From Burkholderiales bacterium (GTDB taxonomy: Bacteria; Pseudomonadota; Gammaproteobacteria; Burkholderiales; Burkholderiaceae_C): DNA of 64,000 bases. The position numbers and the translations under genes were made by a program. Numbering within the stretch: position 1 is the stretch's first letter; each line of letters starts with the position of its first letter. Location of the stretch: positions 62,001-126,000 of the forward strand of contig RXJV01000036.1 of NCBI GenBank assembly GCA_003963075.1. The letters are read 5' to 3'. Of this stretch, positions 8,517 to 17,124 are shown one piece after another. A model generated the notes under the pieces. The model did not search any database. It saw nothing but the letters and a program-made list of their open reading frames with translations, and was not told the DNA's origin.

Positions 8517-10694
8517 TCAGCGAAACACCAGGTCGCCGCCCTGCACGAGGTCGGCATGACGAAGCTGCCGGTCGAGCAGGGGCTGGCCCCGCCAGCTCGG
8601 CGTCGCGCCGCGGCCGCTGATCTGCACCACCGGCCCGCCCGGCAGCCGCAGTTCGGCGCGCGCAAGCATCGGCTGGCCGAGCACGTAAGCGCCGCTGAAC
8701 GGCTCGGCCGGGTAGAAGCCCAGCATCGCGAACACCAGCCAGGCGCTCATCTGGCCTACGTCATCGTTGCCGACCAGGCCGCCCGGCGTGGTGCCGTAGA
8801 AGCGGCGCACGATCTGCTCGCGCAGGCGCTGGCCCTTGTGCGGCGCGTCGGTCCAGGCGTAGAGCCAGGTGATGTGGTGGCTGGGCTCGTTGCCGTGGGC
8901 GTACTGGCCGATCAGCGCCTCCTGGCCCAGGTGCGGGTCGGGGTGGGGGATGGGCAGGCTGAAGAAGCGGTCCAGCCAGGCCTCCAGCGCGGCCGGGCCG
9001 CCCAGGCGCTCGCGGAAGGCGGCGGCGCCGTGCAGGGCCGGCGTGGCGGTGTACTGCCAGGCATTGGCCTCGGTGTAGTCGCCGGGGTTCTTCAGCGGCG
9101 ATGTGGCGGCCACCGGGTCGAAGGGCGTGCGCCAGCGTCCGGCGCTGTCCTTGCCGCGCAGCGTGTGCGTCTCGTCGTCGAACAGCGCCAGCCAGCTGCG
9201 CGAGCGGGCGCGGAAGCGCTCGGCCACGTCGCGCCGGCCCAGGCGGTCGGCGACGGTGGCGACGGCCGCATCGCCATAGCCGAGCTCGGCCGTCATGCTG
9301 ACCGACTCGCCCTTTTGCAGGTCGAAGGGCAGGTAGCCGTGGCGGTCCAGCAGGGTCCAGCCGCGCTGGGCCCACTCGGGCGCGTCGGGCCGCTCGCGGC
9401 TGCTGGTCTCGACCATCGCCGCCAGCGCGGCTTCTTCGTCGATGGCGCCACCCGCGCCAAAACCCTTGACCAGCGCGTCCGCGATCACCGGCAGCGCCGG
9501 GTTGCCGATCATGCAGTAGGTCTCGCGGCCCCAGCTGGCCCACAGCGGCAGATAGCCCATCTGCCGGTGGTGGGCCAGCAGCGTGTTGACGAAGCCGGGC
9601 ACGCGCTCCGGCACGATCAGCGTGAACAGCGGGTGCGAGGCGCGGAAGGTGTCCCACAGGCTGAGCGTCGAGTAGTAGACGCCGCCCGGCGCCTGGATGA
9701 CCTCGCCGCGCGGGCCGCGCACGCGGCCGTCGGCATCGGCGATGTCGCTGGGGTGCTGCAGCGTGCGGTAAAGCGCCGAGTAAAAGAGCCGCTGGGTGCG
9801 GGCATCGCCAGTGATGCGGAGGCGGCCCAGCAGCTCGTTCCAGGCCGCGTCGGCGGCGTCGCGCACCGCGTCGAAGCCCTGGCCGGCGGCGGTGGCCAGG
9901 TTGCGCTCGGCACCGGCTTCGTCGACGCTGGACAGGGCCACGCGCGCCTCCAGCGTGCGCTCGGGGCCGAGGTCGAAATCGAGCAGCACGCGTGGCGCCT
10001 TGTCGCCCGGCCGGGCCGGCAGGGTCTGGCGGCCGCGCACCGGCTGGCTGAACTGCACGACGAAGGACACCTGGCGCTCGACCCAGTTCTTGCGGTGCAG
10101 CGTGCCCTGCAGGCCGTCGGGCCGCTCGCTGACGTCGGCCGACAGCACCGACGGCTGCTCCACGTAGTTCAGCCCGTGCTGCAGGTCCACCAGCACCTGC
10201 ACGCGGCCCGGGCGGTCGAAGCGGTAGCGCTGCAGCGCCACCTTGGGCGCCGCCGTCAGCTCGACCGTGACGCCATGGCCGGCCAGGCGCACACGGTAGC
10301 GGCCCGGGCGCGCCTGCTCGCCGGACTTGACCGCGCTGAAGTCGCGCGTGCCCGGGCCCCAGGCCGTGCCGGCGCGGGGCTGCAGCAGCACATCGCCCAG
10401 CTCCGGGATGCCGGCGCCGCTCTGGTGGGTGTTGGAGAAGCCGAGCAGGCGACGGTCGCCATGCTGGTAGCCGGCGCTGTAGGCCCAGCCGCGGTCGGCG
10501 TTGTCGGGCGCCGGGAACACCATGCCGAAGGGCACCGTCGCGCCCGGCGTCACATGGCCGGTGCCGGCACTGCCGATGAAGGGGTCGACATGGCGGGTGA
10601 ACGAAGCGGTGTCGCCCGCCGCGGGCGGGCCGGCCATCGCCACGGAACACAGGGTCGCGCTCAGCGCAGAGATGCAACGGGTCCACAGGGTCAT
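8517..10694 (-). CDS. GH92 alpha-mannosidase, exported
   Basis: A 725-aa glycoside hydrolase of family 92, which are calcium-dependent exo-alpha-mannosidases. A signal peptide ends about residue 23. Family hallmarks are present along the chain: DPFIGSAGTGHVTPGATVPFGMV near the N-terminus, GFSNTHQSGAG, LWDTFRASHPL, GNEPSHHITWLY and GNDDVGQMSAW with the acidic catalytic residues. The ATG at 10694 is preferred over a TTG at 10700 because AGAGGA lies 7 nt upstream. It is the last gene of the minus-strand carbohydrate cluster and would trim mannosides outside the cytoplasm. Confidence 0.93.
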   Translation of the reverse strand: MTLWTRCISALSATLCSVAMAGPPAAGDTASFTRHVDPFIGSAGTGHVTPGATVPFGMVFPAPDNADRGWAYSAGYQHGDRRLLGFSNTHQSGAGIPELGDVLLQPRAGTAWGPGTRDFSAVKSGEQARPGRYRVRLAGHGVTVELTAAPKVALQRYRFDRPGRVQVLVDLQHGLNYVEQPSVLSADVSERPDGLQGTLHRKNWVERQVSFVVQFSQPVRGRQTLPARPGDKAPRVLLDFDLGPERTLEARVALSSVDEAGAERNLATAAGQGFDAVRDAADAAWNELLGRLRITGDARTQRLFYSALYRTLQHPSDIADADGRVRGPRGEVIQAPGGVYYSTLSLWDTFRASHPLFTLIVPERVPGFVNTLLAHHRQMGYLPLWASWGRETYCMIGNPALPVIADALVKGFGAGGAIDEEAALAAMVETSSRERPDAPEWAQRGWTLLDRHGYLPFDLQKGESVSMTAELGYGDAAVATVADRLGRRDVAERFRARSRSWLALFDDETHTLRGKDSAGRWRTPFDPVAATSPLKNPGDYTEANAWQYTATPALHGAAAFRERLGGPAALEAWLDRFFSLPIPHPDPHLGQEALIGQYAHGNEPSHHITWLYAWTDAPHKGQRLREQIVRRFYGTTPGGLVGNDDVGQMSAWLVFAMLGFYPAEPFSGAYVLGQPMLARAELRLPGGPVVQISGRGATPSWRGQPLLDRQLRHADLVQGGDLVFR

Positions 10695-10724
10695 CGGCAA
10701 TTCCTCTCGACGTCGGCTCGTCGT

Positions 10725-11696
10725 TCAGGCCGCCAGGCGGCCGTCCAGCAGAAAACCCAGGGCCTGATGCGCGCGGGCGCCCCAGTCGCGCTCGTTGTGG
10801 CCCGCGCCCTCGATGACGCGGCTGACCACCGCCGGCGGGCCGAAGCCGCGCTCGCGCAGCAGCGCGTCCACCAGGCCCTGGGCGCGAGGGTACTGGGCGT
10901 CCAGCTCGATGGTGCCGCGGTCCAGGTAGAGGCGCAGGCCGCCGGCTGCGCTGGGCAGGGCCCGGCGCAGCCAGGCCACCGCGGCATCCGAGATCTCGTC
11001 GTTGCGCTCCAGCACGCCGATCCAGTGCGTGCTCAGCGCGGCCCCGGCGCCAAACACGGCCGGGTGGCTCAGCACGCCATGCACCGTGATCAACCCGCCG
11101 TAGCTCGAGCCCATCAGGAAGGTGTTGGCGCGGTCCGGCCGGGTCGCGAAGCGGGCGTCGATGGCGGGCTTGAGCTCGTGGACCAGGAAGCGCAGATAGG
11201 CCTCCGACGCCGAGCGCCCGCGCTTGACCAGGTCGGCCGCGAAGGGCTTGTAGAGCAGCGGCAGTTGCTCCCAGGCGCGCTGCCGCGCGGCCGGCGAGAG
11301 CTGATCGAGCAGGGGCTGCGGCAGGAACTCCGAGGCGCGCTGTGACTTCAGGCTCCAGACCGCCACCAGGATGGGCGGCGTCACCGCCCGGCCGGCAGCC
11401 CAGGCCGCCACGGCCCGGTCCAGCTGCCAGCCGGTTTTGCTGATGGAGGTGGCGCCATCGAACATCGACTCGCCATCGTGCAGATAGACCACCGGATGCC
11501 GCGTCCGGCCGTCATAACCCGGCGGCAGCCACACATCCACCGGCCGAGCCTCCACCTCACGGAAGCCCAGGCCGGTGAGCCGCTGCACGCGGCCGCTGCT
11601 CACCAGCGGCAGCGGCTCCGGCGACAGGCTGCAGCCCACGAGGGCAGCGCCCGGAACCAGGGCCAGGGCCCGATTGAAGCTGCGTCGATGGAGCAT
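10725..11696 (-). CDS. Esterase-like alpha/beta hydrolase lipoprotein
   Basis: A 323-aa protein of the enterochelin-esterase/feruloyl-esterase-like (esterase D) family. The N-terminus carries a lipobox-like VGC at Cys22. The nucleophile Ser198 sits in GSSYGG, an oxyanion-region motif is YLHDGESMFD, and the catalytic histidine is in GAGHNERDW. The ATG at 11696 is 11 nt after the stop of the amylase gene; a GTG overlapping that stop is an alternative start. In this cluster it may deacylate glycans, which is inferred from context. A second member of the family lies at 58786-59610. Confidence 0.85.
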   Translation of the reverse strand: MLHRRSFNRALALVPGAALVGCSLSPEPLPLVSSGRVQRLTGLGFREVEARPVDVWLPPGYDGRTRHPVVYLHDGESMFDGATSISKTGWQLDRAVAAWAAGRAVTPPILVAVWSLKSQRASEFLPQPLLDQLSPAARQRAWEQLPLLYKPFAADLVKRGRSASEAYLRFLVHELKPAIDARFATRPDRANTFLMGSSYGGLITVHGVLSHPAVFGAGAALSTHWIGVLERNDEISDAAVAWLRRALPSAAGGLRLYLDRGTIELDAQYPRAQGLVDALLRERGFGPPAVVSRVIEGAGHNERDWGARAHQALGFLLDGRLAA

Positions 11697-11707
11697 TCCA
11701 GTTGCTG

Positions 11708-13666
11708 TCACGAGCCACTCCGAGGGTCTGCGGGCAGCGGGCGAGGGTGCCGGCTGGGGTCGAGCTCGATCACGCGCACCGAGCGCGGTGCCAGGGTCAG
11801 CTCGCTGGACAGGTCCAGGGCCTCGCCGCTCAGGATATCGACGCCGTGAACGCCCGCCGGCAGCACCGGGGCGAAGCGCGAGGTGGCCAGCCGGCGCGGT
11901 TGCTCGCTCTTGTTGAAGGCCACCAGCACGGCCGGCCCGCCGCCGCCGTGGCGGGCGTAGACATAGGTGCCGTCCTGCGGCAGGAAGTGGGTCAGCGCGC
12001 CGCCGTGCACCGCGGCCGCGGTCTTGCGCCAGGTCAGCAGCCGGCGCAGCCACTGCTGCATTTCAGCCTGCTCGGCCGTTAGCCCGCGGCCGCTGAAGGC
12101 GTCGACCGCATCGCCGGGCCAGCCCCCGGGGAAGTCGGCGCGGAAGCCGTCGAAGGCGTCGTGGGTGGCGGGGCTGTCCAGCATCACCTCGACGCCGTAG
12201 TAGAGCTGGGGCGTGCGGCGCGTCGTCAGAACGAAGGCCAGGGCCATGCGCTGCAGCGCGGTATCGTGCCTGAGCGCCGGGGCGAGGCGCGGCACGTCGT
12301 GGTTGCCGTCGAACAGCACCAGGCGCGCGGGGTCGGCATAGAGCCGGTCGTTGACCATGAAGTCGTACAGCCGCCGCCAGCCGCTGCTGAAGCCCTCGGG
12401 CTCGGTCAGCGCCTGGCGCAGGGTGTCGTGCAGCGGGAAGTCCATCAGGCTGGGCAGCGCGGGGCGGGTGGCGTCGGCCGGGGTGCGGCGCGCGGCCGGT
12501 TCCACTGTGCCGAACAGCGGGCTGCCGGCCTGCCAGGCACTGACGACCAGCGGGTTCAGGCTCCACTCCTCGCCGACGATGCCGAGCTGCGGGTACTCGC
12601 GGCGCAGCCGGGCGGCCCAGTCGGCCAGGAAGCCGGCGTCCGAGTAGCTCCAGGTGTCGACGCGCAGCCCGCTCAGGCCGACCTCCTCGATCCACCAGAT
12701 CGCCTGCTGCACCAGGTAGCGGGCCAGCAGCGGCTGGGTGGTGTTGAGGTCGGGCATGCTGGGCGCGAACCAGCCGCGGGTGAACGCCTCGCGGTCGGCC
12801 GGCGCGGCGTAGGCATCGCGGATGGTGGTGCGCGCGTGGTTGGTCAGGGCGCTGCCGTCGAGGGGCGGGTGGATCCAGTCGCGGGCCGGCGGCTGGCGCC
12901 GCCAGCGGTGGCCGTCGCCGATGTGGTTGGGCACCAGGTCCTGGATCAGGCCGAGGCCGCGGCGGCGCGCCTCGGCGGCCAGGCGCTTGTAGTCGTCCAG
13001 CGTGCCCAGGCGGGGGTCCACACGGTAGAGGTCGGTCGCGGCGTAGCCGTGGTAGGACGAGGCCGGCTGGCGGTTCTCGAGCACCGGGGTCAGCCAGAGC
13101 TGGGTGACGCCCAGGCCGGCGAGGTAGTCCAGCCGGTCGATCAGGCCAGCCAGGTCGCCGCCATGGCGGCCGCCGAGGGCGCTGCGGTCCGCCGGGTCGC
13201 CCAGGCCGGGCAGGCTGTCGTTGGCCGGGTCGCCGTTGGCGAAGCGGTCGGGCACGAGGTTCAGCAGCACATCGCGGCTGTCAAAACCGCGGCGCTGCGC
13301 GGAGCCGGGCGCGCGGGCCTGCAGCCGGTACTCGCGCCGCAGGCGCTCGCCGCCGTGCTCGAACACGAGCCGGCTCACGCCCGGCTTCGCGCCCGGGGCG
13401 ATGCGCAGGTGCAGGAAGAGGTGGTCGGGGCTGTCGGTGCGCTCGACGCGCTCCAGCGTCAGGCCGCTGCCCTCGACGCGCACCTGCGCTGCGGCCAGCC
13501 CGGGGCCCTCGGCCAGAAGCTGCAGCCGCGGCTCGGCCATGCCCACCCACCAGTGCGGCGGCTCCACCCGGTCGACCTGCGGCGGCGCGGCCCGCGCCAC
13601 ACCGCCCGCCAAGGCGAGCCCGAGCAGGGCCAGAGCCGCCAGCATGCGGCGCCAGCGAGCGCTCAT
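11708..13666 (-). CDS. SusA-like GH13 neopullulanase/cyclomaltodextrinase, exported
   Basis: A 652-aa exported alpha-amylase family enzyme. A signal peptide (about 1-26) is followed by an N-terminal immunoglobulin-like domain (PPHWWVGM to about residue 120) typical of SusA-type cyclomaltodextrinases, then the GH13 barrel. Catalytic residues are nucleophile D337 in GLRVDTW, acid E366 in IVGEEW, and the aspartate of DGNHDV. It hydrolyses alpha-1,4 bonds of maltodextrins or starch fragments in the periplasm. Its ATG overlaps the dioxygenase stop as ATGA. A short beta domain ends the protein near SVRVIELDP. Confidence 0.92.
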   Translation of the reverse strand: MSARWRRMLAALALLGLALAGGVARAAPPQVDRVEPPHWWVGMAEPRLQLLAEGPGLAAAQVRVEGSGLTLERVERTDSPDHLFLHLRIAPGAKPGVSRLVFEHGGERLRREYRLQARAPGSAQRRGFDSRDVLLNLVPDRFANGDPANDSLPGLGDPADRSALGGRHGGDLAGLIDRLDYLAGLGVTQLWLTPVLENRQPASSYHGYAATDLYRVDPRLGTLDDYKRLAAEARRRGLGLIQDLVPNHIGDGHRWRRQPPARDWIHPPLDGSALTNHARTTIRDAYAAPADREAFTRGWFAPSMPDLNTTQPLLARYLVQQAIWWIEEVGLSGLRVDTWSYSDAGFLADWAARLRREYPQLGIVGEEWSLNPLVVSAWQAGSPLFGTVEPAARRTPADATRPALPSLMDFPLHDTLRQALTEPEGFSSGWRRLYDFMVNDRLYADPARLVLFDGNHDVPRLAPALRHDTALQRMALAFVLTTRRTPQLYYGVEVMLDSPATHDAFDGFRADFPGGWPGDAVDAFSGRGLTAEQAEMQQWLRRLLTWRKTAAAVHGGALTHFLPQDGTYVYARHGGGGPAVLVAFNKSEQPRRLATSRFAPVLPAGVHGVDILSGEALDLSSELTLAPRSVRVIELDPSRHPRPLPADPRSGS

Positions 13667-14469
13667 GCGCGGCTCCAGATGACCGGGTTCTTGCGCGTGT
13701 CGATGACCTCGCCCTCGCGCGCGCCGGGGCACCACTGGTCGCGGTCATTGACCTGCACCGGGTTCAGGGCCGGTACCAGGCGCATCGCGGCGTCCATGTA
13801 GATCACGGTCATCACCGAGCGCGGCTGGCTGCTGACATTGGCGCCGGCCTTGTGGAAGGTCCAGCCGAGGTGGAAGCTGACCTCGCCGAGGTCGAAGGCG
13901 CCGCAGACGAACTCGAAGCCGTGGCGGGCCATGTTGGCGCTGATCTTGTCCTCGCTCTCGTCGGAGATGCCGAGGTCGCGGCCGAAGGCGACCGACTGGC
14001 TGCGCGCATAAAAGCCCAGCGGCCCCATCTCGACAGGCACCGGCTGCAGCGGCACCCAGGCGGTGATGGTGCGGTCCGAGGCGAGTGGCCAGTAGTACTG
14101 GTCGGCATGGGCGGGCGTGATGCCGCCGCCCGGTTCCTTGTAGAGCGACTGGTCGTGGTAGAGGCGCACGCCGTCCACTTCCAGCAGCTCGGCGGCCAGG
14201 CGCGCCAGGCGCTGGCCCATCACGAAGCGGCCCACCAGCGGGCTCTGCTCCCACAGGTTCATCACCTGCAGAAAGGCGCGGTCGTAGGTGCTGCGCTCTT
14301 CCAGCGGGCGTTGCTCGGTGTTGAGGTCGATGGTCAGGCGCGTGATCTCGCGGCCGTAGTGGGCCAGCGTCTCGGCACCGAGCACGTCCTTGAGCTTGAT
14401 GAAGCCGTCGCGGCGGAACTGGACGACCTGGTCGGACGTCAGGGGATAGGGGCTGTCGAGGTCGATCAT
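13663..14469 (-). CDS. Phytanoyl-CoA dioxygenase (PhyH) family protein
   Basis: A 268-aa cytoplasmic Fe(II)/2-oxoglutarate dioxygenase of the PhyH family. The facial triad is H121-x-D123 (PAHADQYYW) with H206 (TFHKAG), and R217 is placed to bind 2-oxoglutarate. The substrate is unknown; family members hydroxylate acyl-CoA, ectoine and small metabolites. It sits between alpha-glucosidase (5-nt gap) and SusA-like amylase (ATGA overlap), so it is tightly coupled to maltodextrin use. That makes a role on a sugar-derived or co-regulated small molecule possible, but this is inference. Confidence 0.88.
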   Translation of the reverse strand: MIDLDSPYPLTSDQVVQFRRDGFIKLKDVLGAETLAHYGREITRLTIDLNTEQRPLEERSTYDRAFLQVMNLWEQSPLVGRFVMGQRLARLAAELLEVDGVRLYHDQSLYKEPGGGITPAHADQYYWPLASDRTITAWVPLQPVPVEMGPLGFYARSQSVAFGRDLGISDESEDKISANMARHGFEFVCGAFDLGEVSFHLGWTFHKAGANVSSQPRSVMTVIYMDAAMRLVPALNPVQVNDRDQWCPGAREGEVIDTRKNPVIWSRA

Positions 14470-14474
14470 GGCGG

Positions 14475-16148
14475 TCAGGGGCTGCGGAAGAAGGCCGCCG
14501 CGCCGCCGGGCAGCGGCTGGGCGTTGGTAAGGCCGGCATGGCTGGCCCAGAGCTGCCGGTCCGGGCTCAGCGCGGCGGGCGCCAGCACGGCAGGCGGCAG
14601 CGCGCATGCACTGCCGAGGTTGAACAGGGCCAGCACCGCACCCGGGCCCTCGCCGCGTTGCAGCAGCAGCACCTCGCCCTCGGCCCAGAGCACGCGGCAG
14701 GCGCCGGTGCGCAGCGCGGGTTGGGCGCGGCGCAGCGCGATGAGGCGGCGCGTGTGCCGGAGCAGGGACTGTGGGTCGGCCTGCTGCAGGTCCACGGCGC
14801 GGGCGGCATGCGCCGGGTCGACCGGCAGCCAGGGCGGGCCGCTGCTGAAGCCGGCCTGCGGCGCGTCGTGCTGCCAGGGCATGGGCGTGCGGCAGCCGTC
14901 GCGGGTGGGGATCAGCGGCCAGTTGGCGATGCCGAAGGGGTCCTGCATCTGCTCGAAGGGCACCTCGCTCTGCGCCAGGCCGAGTTCCTCGCCCTGGTAG
15001 AGGAAGACCGTGCCGCGCAGCGCCAGCAGCAGCGCCATCCAGGTCAGCGGCCCGGCGCCGGCGCGGGCCGCGGCGCTGGCGCCGCCGAAGGCAAAGCCCG
15101 CCCCGCCGCCGTCACCCCAGCGGGTGGCCACGCGCGGTGCATCGTGGTTGGAGAAGGCCCAGCTCGGCCAGCCGCTGTCGTCGGCCCAGGGCGCGAGCTG
15201 GCGCGCCACCGTGGCCGCATCCGGCCGGGCGCCGAGGAAGGCGAAGGAATAGGCGGTGTGCAGCGCGCTCGAGCCGCGGGTGTAGGCCTGCATCGTCGCC
15301 AGCCCGTCCGCGCCGCCGATCTCGCCCACCGCCATGCGGCCCGGGTAGGCGTCCATCAGCCGGCGCAGCCGCTGCAGAAAGGCCAGCGAGGCCGGCTGGT
15401 TCATCGTGTGCAGATGCTGCTGCATCAGCACCGGGCTGTCGCCGCGCTGGGCCGGCGGCAGCGGCGGGTTGTCGCGCAGCAGCGGGTCGTGGGCGTAGAG
15501 GTTGGCGGTGTCGAGCCGGAAGCCGTCCACGCCGCGGTCCAGCCAGAAGCGCGCGATGTCGAGGATGGCCGCCTGCACCGCCTCGCAGTGGAAGTTCAGG
15601 TCCGGCATCTGCGGCAGGAAATGGTGCAGGTGGTACTGGCGCCGCCGCGGCTCCCAGCGCCAGGCCGGGCCGCCCATCCAGCTCAGCCAGTTGTTGGGCG
15701 GGCTGCCGTCGGGCCGGGGATCGGCCCAGACATACCAGTCGGCCTTGGCGTTGTCGCGGCTGGAGCGGCTTTCGGTGAACCAGGGATGCTCGGCCGCGGT
15801 GTGGCTCCAGACCTGGTCGATCAGGACCTTGAGCCCCAGCGCATGCGCCTCGCGCACGACGCGGTCGAAGTCTTCCAGCGTGCCGAAGCGCGGGTCCACA
15901 CCGAGGTGGTCCGACACGTCGTAGCCGAAGTCCCGCATCGGGCTGGGGAAGAAGGGGCAGATCCACAGCCCGTCGACGCCCAGCGAGGCGATATAGGGCA
16001 GGCGCTCGGCCAGGCCGGCCAGGTCGCCGATGCCGTCGCCATTGCGGTCCAGGAAGGAACGCGGGTAGACCTGGTAGAGCACGGCGCCGCGCCACCAGTC
16101 CGTGGCCGCTGACGCGGACGGTGGCGGATGGCAAGGCGCGGGCAACAT
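14475..16148 (-). CDS. GH13 alpha-glucosidase (oligo-1,6-glucosidase-like)
   Basis: A 557-aa cytoplasmic alpha-glucosidase. The GH13 conserved regions are clear: YQVYPRSFLDRNGDGIGD, DQVWSHT, nucleophile D213 in GFRLDTAN, acid E276 in AVGEIGG, and D336 in FSNHDAPR. No signal peptide is present, so it should split imported maltose or isomaltose-type oligosaccharides to glucose. It is the first gene of the minus-strand cluster; the ATG at 16148 has no strong Shine-Dalgarno match. The start lies 94 nt from the divergent AraC gene, which probably controls it. Confidence 0.92.
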   Translation of the reverse strand: MLPAPCHPPPSASAATDWWRGAVLYQVYPRSFLDRNGDGIGDLAGLAERLPYIASLGVDGLWICPFFPSPMRDFGYDVSDHLGVDPRFGTLEDFDRVVREAHALGLKVLIDQVWSHTAAEHPWFTESRSSRDNAKADWYVWADPRPDGSPPNNWLSWMGGPAWRWEPRRRQYHLHHFLPQMPDLNFHCEAVQAAILDIARFWLDRGVDGFRLDTANLYAHDPLLRDNPPLPPAQRGDSPVLMQQHLHTMNQPASLAFLQRLRRLMDAYPGRMAVGEIGGADGLATMQAYTRGSSALHTAYSFAFLGARPDAATVARQLAPWADDSGWPSWAFSNHDAPRVATRWGDGGGAGFAFGGASAAARAGAGPLTWMALLLALRGTVFLYQGEELGLAQSEVPFEQMQDPFGIANWPLIPTRDGCRTPMPWQHDAPQAGFSSGPPWLPVDPAHAARAVDLQQADPQSLLRHTRRLIALRRAQPALRTGACRVLWAEGEVLLLQRGEGPGAVLALFNLGSACALPPAVLAPAALSPDRQLWASHAGLTNAQPLPGGAAAFFRSP

Positions 16149-16241
16149 GGCCGGCAGTATTCGGCCGGCGCCGCATCGCCACCACGCGCTGGCTGACCGA
16201 TACTGACTGTTTGATGGCAGCCGCTAGACCGCGTTGACGCT

Positions 16242-17096
16242 TTGAAAGCCGTTCAGGAGTCTGTTCCACCCGCACAAGCGCTGACCTTGCGCTTGCTGAC
16301 GCTGTCGCTGGACGCCTTCGACGGGCCGGTCCACACCCATCCGATGCTCGAACTGACGCGCATCGAACGGGGCTCGGGCCTGCGCTTCATCGCGGACACG
16401 GTCGAGCCCTTCGCAGCCGGGGATCTGGTGCTGGTGGCCCCCCGGGTCGGCCATGCCTGGTGGACCGGCCGGGCGGATCGGGGGCCCGGCGCCGCGGCGG
16501 CGACGGTGCTGCAGTTCCATGTCGCGCCGGTGCTGGACGGCCTGCCGGAGTGGATGCCGACCCTGGGCGCGCTGCTGCAGGAGCGGGCCGCGGCCTGGGT
16601 CATCCATGAGGAGCTGGCACGGGAACTGGGCCCTGCGCTGCAGGCCCTGGCGGGCACCGAAAGGCTGGAACTGCTCGGCCTGGGCCTGGCGCTGCTGGCG
16701 CGGATCGCCGCGCCGGCCGCGGCCCGCTGGCGCCGGCCGCTCGGGACGCGGGCGCTGGCCGATGATGAGCCGAACGAACTGATGGCCCGCCGCGTCGACC
16801 AGTTGCTGACCTGGATCCGCGACCATCTGCACGACGAGCTCACCGTGGCTGCCGCGGCCGCCCAGCTGCACGTCAGCCCGGCCGCGTTCAGCCGGAGCTT
16901 CAAACGCCTGGTGGGCCGTTCCTTCACCGACTACGTGAACGATCTGCGCATCGCCGAAGTGCAGCTGCTGCTGCGGCGCACCGACCGGCCGGTGACCGAG
17001 ATCGCCGCCGCGTGCGGGTTCACGACGCTGTCCAACTTCAATGCCCACTTCCGGCGCCGGCTGGGCATGTCACCGCGCGACTACCGGCGCCGCTGA
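16242..17096 (+). CDS. AraC-family transcriptional regulator
   Basis: A regulator of about 284 aa with an N-terminal cupin-like sensing domain (HTHPMLELTRIERG, then LVLVAPRVGHAWW) and two C-terminal helix-turn-helices (about residues 185-284: LTVAAAAAQLHVSPAAFSRS and VTEIAAACGF, ending SPRDYRRR). The start is uncertain. TTG at 16242 is the first possible codon, but an AGGAG at 16255-16259 would fit a non-ATG start further down (CTG 16281 or TTG 16287). It is divergent from the carbohydrate operon and is probably its sugar-responsive activator; this is inferred from position. Confidence 0.88.
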   Translation: MKAVQESVPPAQALTLRLLTLSLDAFDGPVHTHPMLELTRIERGSGLRFIADTVEPFAAGDLVLVAPRVGHAWWTGRADRGPGAAAATVLQFHVAPVLDGLPEWMPTLGALLQERAAAWVIHEELARELGPALQALAGTERLELLGLGLALLARIAAPAAARWRRPLGTRALADDEPNELMARRVDQLLTWIRDHLHDELTVAAAAAQLHVSPAAFSRSFKRLVGRSFTDYVNDLRIAEVQLLLRRTDRPVTEIAAACGFTTLSNFNAHFRRRLGMSPRDYRRR

Positions 17097-17124
17097 ACCC
17101 GGCGCGTTGCGCCCGCCGCGGCAG

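Noticed and set aside
8481..11345. A 954-codon open frame on the plus strand opposite the GH92 gene
   Set aside because: It mirrors the codon phase of a clear glycoside hydrolase and encodes a low-complexity Ala/Arg/Gln/Val-rich chain with no family features; it is an effect of high G/C at third positions.
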